Positions 43,113 to 52,801 are shown, counted from the stretch's first letter. The stretch: DNA of 64,000 bases from Rhodocytophaga aerolata (GCF_030503435.1 NZ_JAUKPO010000019.1:1-64000); one strand, 5' to 3'. Translations and numbers: made by a program. Notes: generated by a model from the sequence alone, not told the origin.

Positions 43113-44600
43113 ATGGTCTTTAATTCATATACCTTCATTCTGTTTTTTGGCATGGTACTGCTGCTGCACTACCTGCCTTTCTCCTGGAAAACAAAGAAAA
43201 TTAACTTGTTGCTGGCTAGCTACCTCTTTTATGCTGCCTGGAATCCTCCTTTTGTTATCCTGCTATGGCTTTCTACCCTGGTAGACTATTCTATGGCGCT
43301 ATTATTGGGCAAGCAGGAAAATCCCGGTAAGCGGAAGGCGCTGCTTTGGGTAAGCCTGGCCGTAAACCTGGGTATGCTGGGTTTCTTTAAATATGGAAGT
43401 TTTCTGCTGGATAATTTCACCGGACTGATGTCCGTACTGGGCATAAATTATCATCCGGCAAAAATGGATATTATTCTACCTGTCGGCATTTCCTTCTATA
43501 CTTTCCAGACCCTTTCCTATACCCTGGATGTATACCGCCGCCACATACGTCCGGAGAAATCGTTGCTGGACTTTAGTTTGTTTGTTACCTTCTTTCCACA
43601 ACTGGTTGCCGGTCCTATTGTGCGCCCGCAGGAGTTGATGCCACAATTTAAAACGCCTCATCAGGCAGACAGACAAAAATTTACCTGGGGATTATTCTTA
43701 CTAACCTTAGGTTTGTTTTTAAAAGTAGGCGTAGCAGATGGGTTGTTAGCCGATACGGCTGATACCGTTTTTGGAGTGCCTTTTCCATTGCATCCACTGG
43801 ATGCCTGGGCGGGCGTTTTTGCTTTCTCAGCCCAGATATTCTGTGATTTTGCCGGATATTCTACCGCCGCCATTGGTGTTGCGCTAACGCTTGGTTTTAC
43901 TATGTCAGATAATTTCCGCTATCCGTATGCAGCCATTGGGTTCTCGGATTTCTGGCGGCGCTGGCATATCAGCCTTTCCACCTGGCTTCGCGACTACCTG
44001 TATATTCCGCTGGGCGGCAACCGCAAAGGTCCGGTCCATACATACGTAAACCTGATGATTACTATGCTGCTGGGCGGCCTCTGGCATGGGGCAAACTGGA
44101 CTTTTGTGGTATGGGGCGCCTTACATGGGTTATACTTATGCATAGAAAAAATCATACAGGAACGTTTGTTTAAAAATAATCCCCAGCTTACTAAGCCTGC
44201 CCTAGCAAATCAGGTGATACAGAAAGCTTCCGTCATTCCCGACATTCCTATCAGCCGGAACATTGCCCGGTTTGGGTTGGCGCTGATAACCTTTATGGTG
44301 GTGAGTATTACCTGGGTATTTTTCCGGGCGGCAGATTTTGGTACAGCTATGCGTATTCTGCTGGCGATGTTCGGCGTAATTCCTGTTCAGATCCCTGTAC
44401 TTACTACCGTTGCTATACTAAAAGTAGCGGTTGTTACCGTAGCCTTACTTGGCAGCCATTGGTTCATGCGGGATAGCGCTCTTTCCAAACTTGCCGGAAA
44501 GTTGCCCTGGTGGGCTATAAGCTTAGTATGGGCTGGTATGCTTATTCTATTACTATTGACACAAAAAAGCAGCGGTTCCTTTATTTATTTCCAGTTTTAA
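43113..44600 (+). CDS. MBOAT-family O-acyltransferase (AlgI/DltB-like)
   Basis: The start ATG 43113 is 2 bp after the SGNH-like stop; an in-frame upstream extension overlaps that gene and was rejected. The 495-residue protein has about ten membrane segments and the MBOAT signature: N-L-L-L-A-S-Y-L-F-Y-A-A-W near residue 25, P-Q-L-V-A-G-P-I-V-R-P, F-W-R-R-W-H-I-S-L-S-T-W-L-R-D and the catalytic-region L-G-G-L-W-H-G-A-N-W with invariant His near residue 326. This matches AlgI/PatA-type alginate or peptidoglycan acetylases. It should acylate an extracytoplasmic polysaccharide together with the preceding protein. Confidence 0.9.
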   Translation: MVFNSYTFILFFGMVLLLHYLPFSWKTKKINLLLASYLFYAAWNPPFVILLWLSTLVDYSMALLLGKQENPGKRKALLWVSLAVNLGMLGFFKYGSFLLDNFTGLMSVLGINYHPAKMDIILPVGISFYTFQTLSYTLDVYRRHIRPEKSLLDFSLFVTFFPQLVAGPIVRPQELMPQFKTPHQADRQKFTWGLFLLTLGLFLKVGVADGLLADTADTVFGVPFPLHPLDAWAGVFAFSAQIFCDFAGYSTAAIGVALTLGFTMSDNFRYPYAAIGFSDFWRRWHISLSTWLRDYLYIPLGGNRKGPVHTYVNLMITMLLGGLWHGANWTFVVWGALHGLYLCIEKIIQERLFKNNPQLTKPALANQVIQKASVIPDIPISRNIARFGLALITFMVVSITWVFFRAADFGTAMRILLAMFGVIPVQIPVLTTVAILKVAVVTVALLGSHWFMRDSALSKLAGKLPWWAISLVWAGMLILLLLTQKSSGSFIYFQF

Positions 44601-44682
44601 TCTTTGTCTGCTTATTGCCAGGTAGCTTTTTCCAGGTTCTGGTATGGCCTTTTCTGGATAGCTGCCAATAAAGAACAGCGTG

Positions 44683-44730
44683 AGGTACATAGCTTTGTTG
44701 GTATACTCAGGTACCACAAGCTATGTACCT
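44683..44730 (+). terminator. Long imperfect hairpin after the MBOAT gene
   Basis: AGGTACATAGCTT (44683-44695) and AAGCTATGTACCT (44718-44730) form a perfect 13-bp stem; the 22-nt interior can pair further (TGTTGGTA with TACCAC) with a bulge. It lies 82 bp after the stop and is followed by ttgcttttgc. The rest of the 382-bp gap (44601-44982) holds nothing recognised. Confidence 0.55.
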
Positions 44731-44982
44731 TTGCTTTTGCAGGAAATTACCCTTTCCTAACAACCTTATAAAAATACCCGGAAACCTGATACACCAACGT
44801 ATGAGTGCTGACAAGTAAAAAAGGGATAGCCGAAAATAAAACAATGCAGGCTAGAATTGGTTTGCCCTAGTATAAAGCCATTTGCCTGGCTGCTATTTAA
44901 CACAAAGCATCAATAACCCCTTAAAAAGAGGACGCACAGCAATTAATAACCCTATACCTATCTCTAATTCCTATTATAGCCC

Positions 44983-45615
44983 ATGAAATTAACTTCAGCA
45001 GACCTGCTAACTTTAGACCAACGGTACCGGACCACCCTAATTAATTCTCTGGCCGGGCATAAGCAAGCCGTGCTGGTAGGCACAGCTTCCATACAAGGAA
45101 TAAGCAACCTGGCTATATTTAACTCTATTGTCCATATTGGAGCTAATCCTGCATATTATGGGTTTATTTGCCGGCCCGACACAGTAAAGCGGGATACTTT
45201 GGAAAATATTGTGGAGACAAGCAGCTATACATTCAATTATGTACGCAGCCAGGATTTCGAAAAAGCACACCAGACTTCAGCCAGGTATGCTGCCGGGGTA
45301 TCAGAATTTGAGGCAGTGGGATTTAGCTGCGAATGGAAAGATGCCATCTTGGCTCCTTTTGTAAAAGAAGCTATAGTGAAAATAGCCCTGAAGCTGGAAG
45401 AGAAAATACCTATTCAACTAAACAATACCCTGCTTATAGTAGGCAGCATTCAATATATTGAAATAGCCGATACGATTGTTGAAGAAGATGGCTTTGCAGC
45501 TCTGGAAAAAGCATCTGTATTAACTTGTGCAGGCCTGGATGCATATTATGAGCCAAAATTGGTAGGACGGTTGTCGTATGCCAAACCAGACAAATGGCCC
45601 TCCTTGATCCGCTAG
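44983..45615 (+). CDS. Flavin reductase-like FMN-binding protein
   Basis: The 210-residue protein matches the flavin reductase-like split-barrel family: S-N-L-A-I-F-N-S-I-V-H near residue 41 (FMN-phosphate loop), Y-Y-G-F-I-C-R-P, R-D-T-L-E-N-I near 72 and Y-T-F-N-Y-V near 83. It probably binds FMN in the cytoplasm and reduces a flavin or a flavin-like substrate. Single-gene unit; no partner monooxygenase is visible nearby. Substrate unknown. Confidence 0.82.
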   Translation: MKLTSADLLTLDQRYRTTLINSLAGHKQAVLVGTASIQGISNLAIFNSIVHIGANPAYYGFICRPDTVKRDTLENIVETSSYTFNYVRSQDFEKAHQTSARYAAGVSEFEAVGFSCEWKDAILAPFVKEAIVKIALKLEEKIPIQLNNTLLIVGSIQYIEIADTIVEEDGFAALEKASVLTCAGLDAYYEPKLVGRLSYAKPDKWPSLIR

Positions 45616-45832
45616 CTTTTCTGGCAACAAGTACCTTCTACCTGCCTTAACTTAGTATTCCTCGTGGATAACAGCAAGCCAACCTGACTACGGCATTTTG
45701 CTGAGTTGGTCTAGCTACATAGGGTTTATAGTTAAGCAAACCTGTATATAAGTTTGCTCCTATTCATCAGACATCCGGCAAAGGTAGGTTGGAAGCTGGC
45801 AGGATGCACCCTATTTCCGGCAAGGCCAGTAG

Positions 45833-46015
45833 TTACTTCGCAAAGCTGTTAATCTGGTCTTCGAGGGCCTTTAGTCCATCCTGCAATTTCTTCGGATCTT
45901 CTTCCGGCTTCATCCTTACCATTCGGTTGAGTTGGGTGGCTAGCCTGTTAAACCTGCTTTTCAAGGCAGTTAGCCTTACCGGGTCGTCTGCTCCGACTAT
46001 TTTAAGTTTTATCAT
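45833..46015 (-). CDS. Small hydrophilic protein of unknown function
   Basis: The 60-residue protein from the ATG at 46015 is charged and mostly helical (L-T-A-L-K-S-R-F-N-R-L-A-T-Q-L-N-R-M with later K-K-L-Q-D-G-L-K-A-L), suggesting a small coiled-coil. A longer start at 46039 adds only M-Q-E-K-E-E-I-F. No family is recognised; the composition and open frame look coding. Confidence 0.5.
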   Translation of the reverse strand: MIKLKIVGADDPVRLTALKSRFNRLATQLNRMVRMKPEEDPKKLQDGLKALEDQINSFAK

Positions 46016-46381
46016 GAATATTTCTTCTTTTTCTTGCAATATACAACCATTTTATATCTTCTAAACGTGTAGACGAGAAATGTCACAGTTGGCCTTACAC
46101 TTTTCTACTGGGTAGTTGTGTTGCAATAAGGCATGTACGCAGGACTATAAACAAGACTTAGATTATTTACTCAGCCTTGAAACTAATCTTCCGGAAAGCT
46201 TACTTGCTGACAACGAAAGAAATAGTATGTTGAAACAGATCACTTCCCGCTTGTATGTTTTTAACCTATCGCTGCACTCTTTTACCAAAAATTGCCTGCC
46301 ACGGAAGAAGAACTATAGCATTTTAAAGCAACTATGCGATAGACTGTGTATATTTCCTTTTTTTCTGCAAACGATACACCT
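46016..46381. other. Divergent intergenic region
   Basis: About 365 bp between the small minus-strand protein and the plus-strand esterase. An overlapping 112-codon frame at 46116-46454 was rejected. No promoter or repeat was recognised. Confidence 0.4.
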
Positions 46382-47317
46382 ATGCTTACTTCTGCTGTTA
46401 AACGAACTTACTTCCCTATCTTATTTTTTTGGATTGTATGCAGTGTGGGAGTAACCCTCCCTTGCCGGGCTCAAATACCCGAGCGGATAAAATCCATTTT
46501 TCCTGCGTCTACGGTTTTTCACGCAGATATAGCCTATGCCAATGATACGCTAAAAAAACACCTGCTGGATATATACCTTCCGCCACAAGCCAAGGGCAAG
46601 CTACCCCTGGTTATCTGGGTACATGGCGGCGGGTGGATGACCAACGACAAATTTGCCGATATGGGCTACATGAAGCAGACAGTGAAAGGTTTTCTGGATA
46701 AAGGCTATGCCCTGGCTTCCATCGATTACCGCTTTAGCACCACGGCTCCCTTTCCTGCACAACTACAAGACTGTAACCAGGCTATAGAATTTCTTTACCA
46801 GAATGCTGCAAAATACAACCTGGATAGAGAGAAAATAGCCTTAGCAGGTTTTTCTGCCGGAGGACATCTGGCTACCTTGCTGGCGCTGGCAACAAATCAG
46901 ACAGTACCCGGGTTTTATGCAAATCAGAAAAAGCCTTCGTTTACCATTAAAGCGGTGCTTGATTTTTATGGCCCCTCCGATTTGCTAGCTTTTTCCAGCA
47001 GCCCGGAAATGCTGAAAGCTGACAATCCCATTTCTTTGCTGCTCGGCGCATCGCCAATAAAACGGCCCGACCTGGCCAAAACGGCGAGCCCTATCAGCTA
47101 TGTAGATAAAAATGATCCTCCTTTTCTGATCATTCATGGGGAGAAAGATGAATCGGTGCCCTATACCCAGTCTGTGCTCTTGCAATCGTATCTGGATCAG
47201 GCAAAAGTTAAAAATGAATTAATTATTGTAGAGGGTGCTCCCCATTATGGCGAAATGTTTGACCAGGAAAATATACGCACCAAAGTATTCCAGTTTTTAG
47301 ATACCTATTTAAAGTAA
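46382..47317 (+). CDS. Exported alpha/beta-hydrolase, esterase/lipase of the HSL/BD-FAE type
   Basis: The ATG at 46382 starts a signal peptide ending L-P-C-R-A-Q (about residue 31); an earlier GTG at 46346 has no such leader. The 311-residue protein has the oxyanion motif V-H-G-G-G-W near 80, the nucleophile elbow G-F-S-A-G-G near residue 156, D-F-Y-G-P-S-D, and a late H-G-E-K-D-E-S-V-P with Asp, then G-A-P-H-Y with the catalytic His near 290. It should cleave ester bonds of a polymer or lipid in the periplasm or outside. It is followed 105 bp later by the alditol-oxidase-like gene. Confidence 0.85.
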   Translation: MLTSAVKRTYFPILFFWIVCSVGVTLPCRAQIPERIKSIFPASTVFHADIAYANDTLKKHLLDIYLPPQAKGKLPLVIWVHGGGWMTNDKFADMGYMKQTVKGFLDKGYALASIDYRFSTTAPFPAQLQDCNQAIEFLYQNAAKYNLDREKIALAGFSAGGHLATLLALATNQTVPGFYANQKKPSFTIKAVLDFYGPSDLLAFSSSPEMLKADNPISLLLGASPIKRPDLAKTASPISYVDKNDPPFLIIHGEKDESVPYTQSVLLQSYLDQAKVKNELIIVEGAPHYGEMFDQENIRTKVFQFLDTYLK

Positions 47318-47422
47318 GTACCGGAAAGCAACCAGTATGCTTTCCTCAAAAGTAGATGCAGATACCGCTATACCAGCTACAGTTAATTTATCCATTATTC
47401 CACCCATTGACTAGCAAATCCC

Positions 47423-48760
47423 ATGAAAAGAAGAACATTCCTGCAAGTATCTTCTGCCATAACCGGCGCTGAACTGCTGCCTTTATCTAAATGGATGCCC
47501 GACGAAAAACTTAAAAACTGGGCTGGCAATATTGAATACAGCACTGATAAGGTCTATTATCCTAAATCGGTAGCGGAGGTGCAGGAAACAATAAAAAAAT
47601 ACCCGAAACTAAAAGGTCTGGGCACCCGCCATTGCTTTAACCGGATAGCCGATAGCCAGCATCACCTGCTTTCTACCAGAGAATTGAATAAAGTACTTTT
47701 CCTGGATACCAATGCCCGCACAGTGACCGTAGAAAGCGGAATTAAATACGGTGAGCTTAGCCCGTATCTTCATGAAAAAGGATATGCCCTGCACAACCTG
47801 GCCTCTTTGCCTCATATTTCCGTAGCAGGTTCCTGCACCACAGCTACCCATGGCTCAGGGCTTACCAATGGCAATCTGGCTACTGCCATCGTTGGGCTGG
47901 AAATGGTTTCAGCCGATGGTACTGTTCACAAGTTTTCCAAAGAAAAGGATACCGAAAAATTCAACGGGGTGGTTGTTGGCTTAGGGGCTCTGGGAATTGT
48001 CACCTCTGTAACACTTGCCATCCAGCCCACTTTTGAGGTGCAGCAATATGTATTCGAAAGCCTGCCCATGCAAGAGCTAACGGCCAACTTTGAGGCAATT
48101 ATGGGTGCCGGATACAGTGTAAGCTTGTTTACCGACTGGCGAAACAATTCTATGAACGAAGTATGGATAAAAAGCCGGCAGGACCAACCTTTTAAAGCTA
48201 CACAAACGTTTTTTGGGGCAAAAGCGGCCACCAGAAATTTACACCCCATTGCTGAACTTTCAGCAGAGCATTGCACCGAACAAATGGGTGTACCCGGCCC
48301 CTGGCATGAACGCCTGCCCCACTTCAAAATGGGCTTTACCCCCAGCAGCGGCAAAGAATTACAAGCAGAATATTTTGTACCCCGCCAGCAAGCCGTAGAA
48401 GCCATCCTGGCTGTGGCGCGGCTCGGCAAGCAAATTAGCCCACATCTGTTTATTTCTGAAATCCGCAGCATTGCTGCCGACAACTTCTGGATGAGTCCTT
48501 GTTACCAGCAACCTAGTGTGGCAATTCACTTTACCTGGAAACAAGACTGGCCCGCCGTGAGTAAACTATTGCCGGTTATAGAAAAAGAACTAGCTCCCTA
48601 TAAAGCAAAACCACACTGGGGTAAGCTATTCACCATGCAGCCAAAGGCCCTGGCATCTGTTTACCCAAAACTTCCTGATTTCAAGCAACTTATTGCTACC
48701 TATGATCCGACCGGTAAATTTGAAAACGGCTTCTTAGCCACCAATCTTTTCGGTAAATAG
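47423..48760 (+). CDS. Tat-exported FAD-linked alditol/aldonolactone oxidase-like protein
   Basis: The 445-residue protein begins M-K-R-R-T-F-L-Q, a Tat motif, then a hydrophobic run. The VAO/AldO-type FAD domain has G-L-G-T-R-H-C-F-N near residue 70, where the His matches the residue that covalently holds FAD in alditol and gulonolactone oxidases, and I-S-V-A-G-S-C-T-T-A-T-H-G-S-G near 135. The C-terminal part ends with P-H-W-G-K-L-F, typical of D-arabinono-lactone/alditol oxidases. It should oxidise a polyol or sugar lactone with O2. Export as a folded flavoprotein fits Tat. Substrate not certain. Confidence 0.85.
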   Translation: MKRRTFLQVSSAITGAELLPLSKWMPDEKLKNWAGNIEYSTDKVYYPKSVAEVQETIKKYPKLKGLGTRHCFNRIADSQHHLLSTRELNKVLFLDTNARTVTVESGIKYGELSPYLHEKGYALHNLASLPHISVAGSCTTATHGSGLTNGNLATAIVGLEMVSADGTVHKFSKEKDTEKFNGVVVGLGALGIVTSVTLAIQPTFEVQQYVFESLPMQELTANFEAIMGAGYSVSLFTDWRNNSMNEVWIKSRQDQPFKATQTFFGAKAATRNLHPIAELSAEHCTEQMGVPGPWHERLPHFKMGFTPSSGKELQAEYFVPRQQAVEAILAVARLGKQISPHLFISEIRSIAADNFWMSPCYQQPSVAIHFTWKQDWPAVSKLLPVIEKELAPYKAKPHWGKLFTMQPKALASVYPKLPDFKQLIATYDPTGKFENGFLATNLFGK

Positions 48761-48892
48761 AGAAAGGTATATCAGCGGGAAGGCACTTGTTACCTAAGGC
48801 ATGTAGCCCTCTTATAATTTCCAGTTCCACTGGTCTTTTTTCGTAGAATTAGGTATATTGTCTACCGCATCAGCGACCAACCCAGATCTCGT

Positions 48893-49477
48893 ATGGAAAC
48901 CACCAGGCGTCAGTTTTTCTCTTTTTTAGCTGCCCTGCCTTTTTCCGGCTGGCTCATGGGTATGTTTACGGAGGTACCCCTGCTTGAACCCACGCCGGCC
49001 TGCGATGATGGAGATGAACCTACCCCTGCCCAAACGGAAGGGCCCTACTTTACTCCCAACTCACCACAGCGAAGCAACCTGCGGGAAGATAAGATCCCTG
49101 GAACAACCCTGGTCCTAAGCGGACAGGTATTGAATACAAAATGCCAACCCGTAAAAAAGGCCTTGCTGGACTGGTGGCATTGCGACGACAAAGGGGTATA
49201 TGATAATGAAGGATATACTCTACGGGGCCATCAGTATACCGATGAACAAGGATTTTTCAAACTGGAAACCATTGTGCCAGGTATGTATACCGGGCGTACC
49301 CGCCACCTGCACGTGAAGGTACAGGCCCCAGGTAAGGCTATACTAACTACTCAGTTGTATTTTCCGGAAGAGGCTGGCAATGAACGGGACCGTATTTTTA
49401 ATCATAAACTGCTGGTATCCCTTACCCGCAAGCCTGCACACCTGCAAGCCGGATTTACATTTGTGGTGAAGACTTAA
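48893..49477 (+). CDS. Tat-exported intradiol ring-cleavage dioxygenase-like protein
   Basis: The 194-residue protein starts with M-E-T-T-R-R-Q-F-F, a Tat-like leader. The intradiol dioxygenase fold is seen in T-E-G-P-Y-F near residue 47, L-L-D-W-W-H-C-D-D-K-G-V-Y-D near 92-105 (first Tyr ligand), and R-T-R-H-L-H-V-K-V near 142-150 with the two His ligands. These keep the 2 Tyr, 2 His non-heme iron set. Cytoplasmic catechol dioxygenases are about 250-310 residues; this short exported type is found in many bacteria with unclear substrates. It follows the alditol-oxidase gene by 132 bp. Confidence 0.8.
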   Translation: METTRRQFFSFLAALPFSGWLMGMFTEVPLLEPTPACDDGDEPTPAQTEGPYFTPNSPQRSNLREDKIPGTTLVLSGQVLNTKCQPVKKALLDWWHCDDKGVYDNEGYTLRGHQYTDEQGFFKLETIVPGMYTGRTRHLHVKVQAPGKAILTTQLYFPEEAGNERDRIFNHKLLVSLTRKPAHLQAGFTFVVKT

Positions 49478-49563
49478 GCAGATGGAGAAAAGCCATTGTA
49501 ACATCATTCCAAACAAGTTCAGAACACTGCTTTGCCTGAGTACCTTATTGCTGAAAATTCACA

Positions 49564-50793
49564 TCAGCGAAAAAGAACAATAACAGAAATATAGGTGGCT
49601 ACCGCCAGGGCAAAGCCCACCATAAACACATTGTAGGCTATCCGCAATAATCTGTATTTATGGCCTAACAGTACGCCCATGCGGAAAATATCTTCAGTCA
49701 TGCTTCCGTAAAGATACTCCCGGTCACTCATCAGGGTATTCATGCCTGCTTTGTACTCAGCTAACTCCATTTTATAGAAATTACCAAAAAAAAGCAGGTT
49801 CCCTTTTTTCCGGGCAACTTCTTCTGGTTCGAACCGGCCACTTCCTGCAGATGGCCTGGCAGCCAGCACCGAAAAAATGATGGTGATTACCCCGGTCACC
49901 AGAAATAAAACCGTTGGAATAATCAGGTAGGTATTTTCGTGCAACCTGCGGATGAGTAAAGAAACAATAACCGACACCAGAATAGAATTCACCGAGATCA
50001 TAATCCGGGCTTTCCGGTCGGCCATTTCGCCCAGGTTAATATGGTTTGAGGAGGTAATGCGGAACATGGTGGTAATATCCCGGCCAAGATCATTTTTGTG
50101 TTTTTTCTTCTTCTTTTCCGCTTTCTCTACGTCCCTGGCATTTACCCTTTGTTGCTGCCCTTTTTGTTTGTGCCGTTCTTTCGTGGCTTGTTTTTGCTGT
50201 AAATGCTGCAAATGCTGTTTTTTCTGTTTTTCCAGCAGCTGAGTGGCATAGCTGGTAAAATACTGATGCGCCAGCAGAAACTCGATCGTGCATGTACGCC
50301 ATTGGCTGCCTTTTATTTTTTCTCCGGTGAGCAGTTCTTTCTCTTGCCGAAGCAATTGACTATTCTTATCAAAATCTGGCGTACCCAGGTGAAACAAGTC
50401 AGCATCGCAGAGTATTTGTTCTACTAGATTGTGCGGCTGCTGGGGCAAGTGTGTAGCCCGGATACAACCTTGTACCTGTTCAATAATTTCTTGAGCTACA
50501 TTTTGTGCCTGTAAAAAAGAAGTAGCCATTTCAATGCTTTTTTCCTCATGCCCTTCTGTGGGGGCAACCAGGTGGCCTACATCATGAAACCAGGCAGCTA
50601 TGGTTACGGCTAATGCTTTCTCCTCTTCAAGCATATAATGTTTAGCCATTTGTTGCACCGCCTGCACTACCTGCTGGGTATGTGCCAGGTTATGATAGGG
50701 CAGTTCTGGCATTTGATGCAGGGTAAATAAGTGAATTACCTGGGTTTCTACCTGCGGCAATATGTTTACTATAGCATTCATGGATTCAGGCAT
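49564..50793 (-). CDS. HD-domain phosphohydrolase fused to a Pycsar-type (DUF5706) membrane effector module
   Basis: The 409-residue protein has an N-terminal HD domain (Y-H-N-L-A-H with H34 and H38, H70-D71, D131 in C-D-A-D-L-F), a long Lys/Gln/Glu-rich linker (about 185-240), then a DUF5706/Pycsar-effector-like module: N-L-G-E-M-A-D-R-K-A-R-I-M-I-S-V-N-S (253-270) with membrane segments at about 265-281, 289-311 and 385-407. Pycsar TM effectors open or damage the membrane when cCMP or cUMP rises in phage defence. No cyclase gene flanks it, so it is either a housekeeping relative or uses a distant signal. The HD domain is expected to cleave a nucleotide. A later ATG at 50781 is a possible start. 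Confidence 0.82.
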   Translation of the reverse strand: MPESMNAIVNILPQVETQVIHLFTLHQMPELPYHNLAHTQQVVQAVQQMAKHYMLEEEKALAVTIAAWFHDVGHLVAPTEGHEEKSIEMATSFLQAQNVAQEIIEQVQGCIRATHLPQQPHNLVEQILCDADLFHLGTPDFDKNSQLLRQEKELLTGEKIKGSQWRTCTIEFLLAHQYFTSYATQLLEKQKKQHLQHLQQKQATKERHKQKGQQQRVNARDVEKAEKKKKKHKNDLGRDITTMFRITSSNHINLGEMADRKARIMISVNSILVSVIVSLLIRRLHENTYLIIPTVLFLVTGVITIIFSVLAARPSAGSGRFEPEEVARKKGNLLFFGNFYKMELAEYKAGMNTLMSDREYLYGSMTEDIFRMGVLLGHKYRLLRIAYNVFMVGFALAVATYISVIVLFR

Positions 50794-50938
50794 TTACAAG
50801 GTTAAGCATCCGTTACTTGCAAGCAGTATGGGTTTCTATGATACCCTAACCGGTTACTGTCAGCAATCATGGGTAAGTTACACGGGAAATATGGCTGAAA
50901 GAATGAGCTGCATCACCCTGCCTGATGATTGTTTACTT

Positions 50939-52537
50939 TTAGCCTCTTGTAAGATGCAACCGCTGCGTGAGATGCATTTGCTCTAAAAAATCCTCGTCAT
51001 GGGATATAACAACCATAGCTCCTTGGTAAGTACGTAATGCGCCTATCAATTGATCCATACTGACAAGATCCAGGTTATTGGTTGGCTCATCCAATATAAG
51101 TAATTGGGGTGCATTATCTGCTGCCAGCAAGCAGGCTAGTGCTAACCGCATGCGCTCCCCGCCACTCAGATAGGCTACTTTTTTGAACACACTATCATGG
51201 TAAAACAAAAACCTGCCCAAGCGGATACGGAGTTCATGCGCTGGCATGGTGGAAGGTGCAAAACGCCCGAGGTTTTCCAGTAGGGTTAACTCATCATTAA
51301 GGAAGTGTAACTGCTGATCTATCAGGCCGACTTTGTCTGCGCCTACATACACGGTTCCACTAGTAGGAACAAATGCGCCAGTTAGCAGACTAACCAGGGT
51401 AGATTTGCCGGAGCCATTGTTACCTGAAACCGCCAGGCGGTCTTGGCTACACAGGGTAAAGCTAAGGGGTTCAGCCCATAGAAAGTTTGTTTGGTCATAG
51501 CGGTATTGTAAGTCTTGGGCTACCACTATTTTTTTACTGGCAGGCAATCTGCTGCTTGCCAGATCTATGGATATGCTATAGTTGGGCGGTACCTGGGCTT
51601 TTGCCTGCGCCACTTTATTGGCCTGCTGCTGCACTTTTTCGCCATGCACGTTTTTGGCTCTGGCCAGTGTTTTTTCTCCCAGATCTTTCAGCGTATTCAA
51701 CGTCATTTTGTCTACACCCTTAGCCCGGTTGGATTTCTCGGAACGGCTGCTTCGTTTCTCTTGCGCTTCTATAACTTTCTGTTGTATGCGGATGCTTTTT
51801 TTCCATTCAGTAGCAGCCGCCTGATACTGTTGCATAGCTGCCTGCTCTTCCAGGGCTCTCTGCTCTTTATAAAAGTCATAATTGCCGCCATACAGCTTTA
51901 CCCCCTGTGATGACAATTCCATGGTTTGGTCCATCAGGCGCAGCAGCTGCCGGTCATGGGAGACTACAAGCAATCCTTTCTTGAAAGACTTCATCAGCGC
52001 ATAAAATTTTTCCCTGGAATGCCTGTCTAAATGATTGGTGGGTTCATCGAGCAGAATAAAGTCTGGTTCCTGTAACCATTGAGCGGCAAAAAGTACTCTG
52101 GACATTTCACCACCACTCAGGGAAGCAAAAATTCTATCTAAAGACAAATAAGCCAACCCAGCCTGCCGGAGAACCTGATGGATGTTGTCTTGTATATCCC
52201 AGTGGGAATCCATCAGCAGAAAATCCGCTTCTGTGCCCAGCCCTTCTTCTATGCGGTGCAAGGCCTGCAACAGGGCATCCACCCCTAATACTTGTGCCAG
52301 GGTTTGTTCATAATAGGGAGAAAACAATTGCGGCATCAAAGCGATTTTAGCTTCGGTAACAATGTTTCCGGAGGTAGGCACTAGCTTACGTGCCATTAAA
52401 TGAAGCAGCGTAGATTTACCTGACCCATTATGCCCTACCAGGCCTGTTTTGCCATAGGGAACAGTAAAGGTTAGCTGACTGAACAGCGTTTGGCCGCCGG
52501 GAAATTGATAGGAAAGTTGATTAGCTCCAATATACAT
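50939..52537 (-). CDS. ABC-F family ATPase (duplicated ABC domains)
   Basis: The 532-residue protein has two ABC domains without membrane segments. Walker A motifs are G-H-N-G-S-G-K-S-T near residue 35 and G-N-N-G-S-G-K-S-T near 372; signatures L-S-G-G-E-M-S-R and L-S-G-G-E-R-M-R; Walker B D-E-P-T-N-H-L-D and D-E-P-T-N-N-L-D. Between them lies a charged linker (about 220-310). ABC-F proteins act on ribosomes, in translation or antibiotic resistance, rather than in transport. Its leader of about 80 nt may carry attenuation, but no leader peptide was resolved. Confidence 0.9.
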   Translation of the reverse strand: MYIGANQLSYQFPGGQTLFSQLTFTVPYGKTGLVGHNGSGKSTLLHLMARKLVPTSGNIVTEAKIALMPQLFSPYYEQTLAQVLGVDALLQALHRIEEGLGTEADFLLMDSHWDIQDNIHQVLRQAGLAYLSLDRIFASLSGGEMSRVLFAAQWLQEPDFILLDEPTNHLDRHSREKFYALMKSFKKGLLVVSHDRQLLRLMDQTMELSSQGVKLYGGNYDFYKEQRALEEQAAMQQYQAAATEWKKSIRIQQKVIEAQEKRSSRSEKSNRAKGVDKMTLNTLKDLGEKTLARAKNVHGEKVQQQANKVAQAKAQVPPNYSISIDLASSRLPASKKIVVAQDLQYRYDQTNFLWAEPLSFTLCSQDRLAVSGNNGSGKSTLVSLLTGAFVPTSGTVYVGADKVGLIDQQLHFLNDELTLLENLGRFAPSTMPAHELRIRLGRFLFYHDSVFKKVAYLSGGERMRLALACLLAADNAPQLLILDEPTNNLDLVSMDQLIGALRTYQGAMVVISHDEDFLEQMHLTQRLHLTRG

Positions 52538-52624
52538 ACAATCATCTGGTTTATGTGAGAAAAGAAAAACAAGCGGGATGATTGTGTAATTTTCATTGGA
52601 GTAAAATCAGGTACAACAATAGGG

Positions 52625-52655
52625 CAAAGGTAAAAAGGTTGCCAGACAAAGTCAA
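52625..52655 (-). promoter_or_regulatory. Candidate promoter of the ABC-F gene
   Basis: On the minus strand TACCTTTG (52625-52632) fits TAnnTTTG, with TTG at 52653-52655, 20 bp upstream; a TTTG at 52647-52650 is 14 bp away. Transcription would start near 52618, about 80 nt before the start codon. Confidence 0.4.
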
Positions 52656-52801
52656 GTTCCTGTAGCAGCTAAGGCCTGATTTAAGGAGCAATGCCGCTTT
52701 TATAGAACAATTTAGTTGCCTGGCAACCTTTACCGGGTAATCAATCTTGTTTCCTTTTCCGGCGTAACATAGCATTTCCAGAAATGTTGCCCCTATCAGT
52801 T

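Noticed and set aside
44690..44697. TAGCTTTG as a promoter for the flavin reductase gene
   Set aside because: It lies inside a hairpin 290 bp upstream and has no -33 partner.
46116..46454. 112-codon plus-strand frame
   Set aside because: It overlaps the start of the exported esterase in another frame and has a cysteine- and leucine-rich, non-protein-like composition.
49564..52537. A complete phase-defence island with the ABC-F gene
   Set aside because: The ABC-F gene has its own promoter and is of ordinary ribosomal type; no cyclase, nuclease or phage genes are near.
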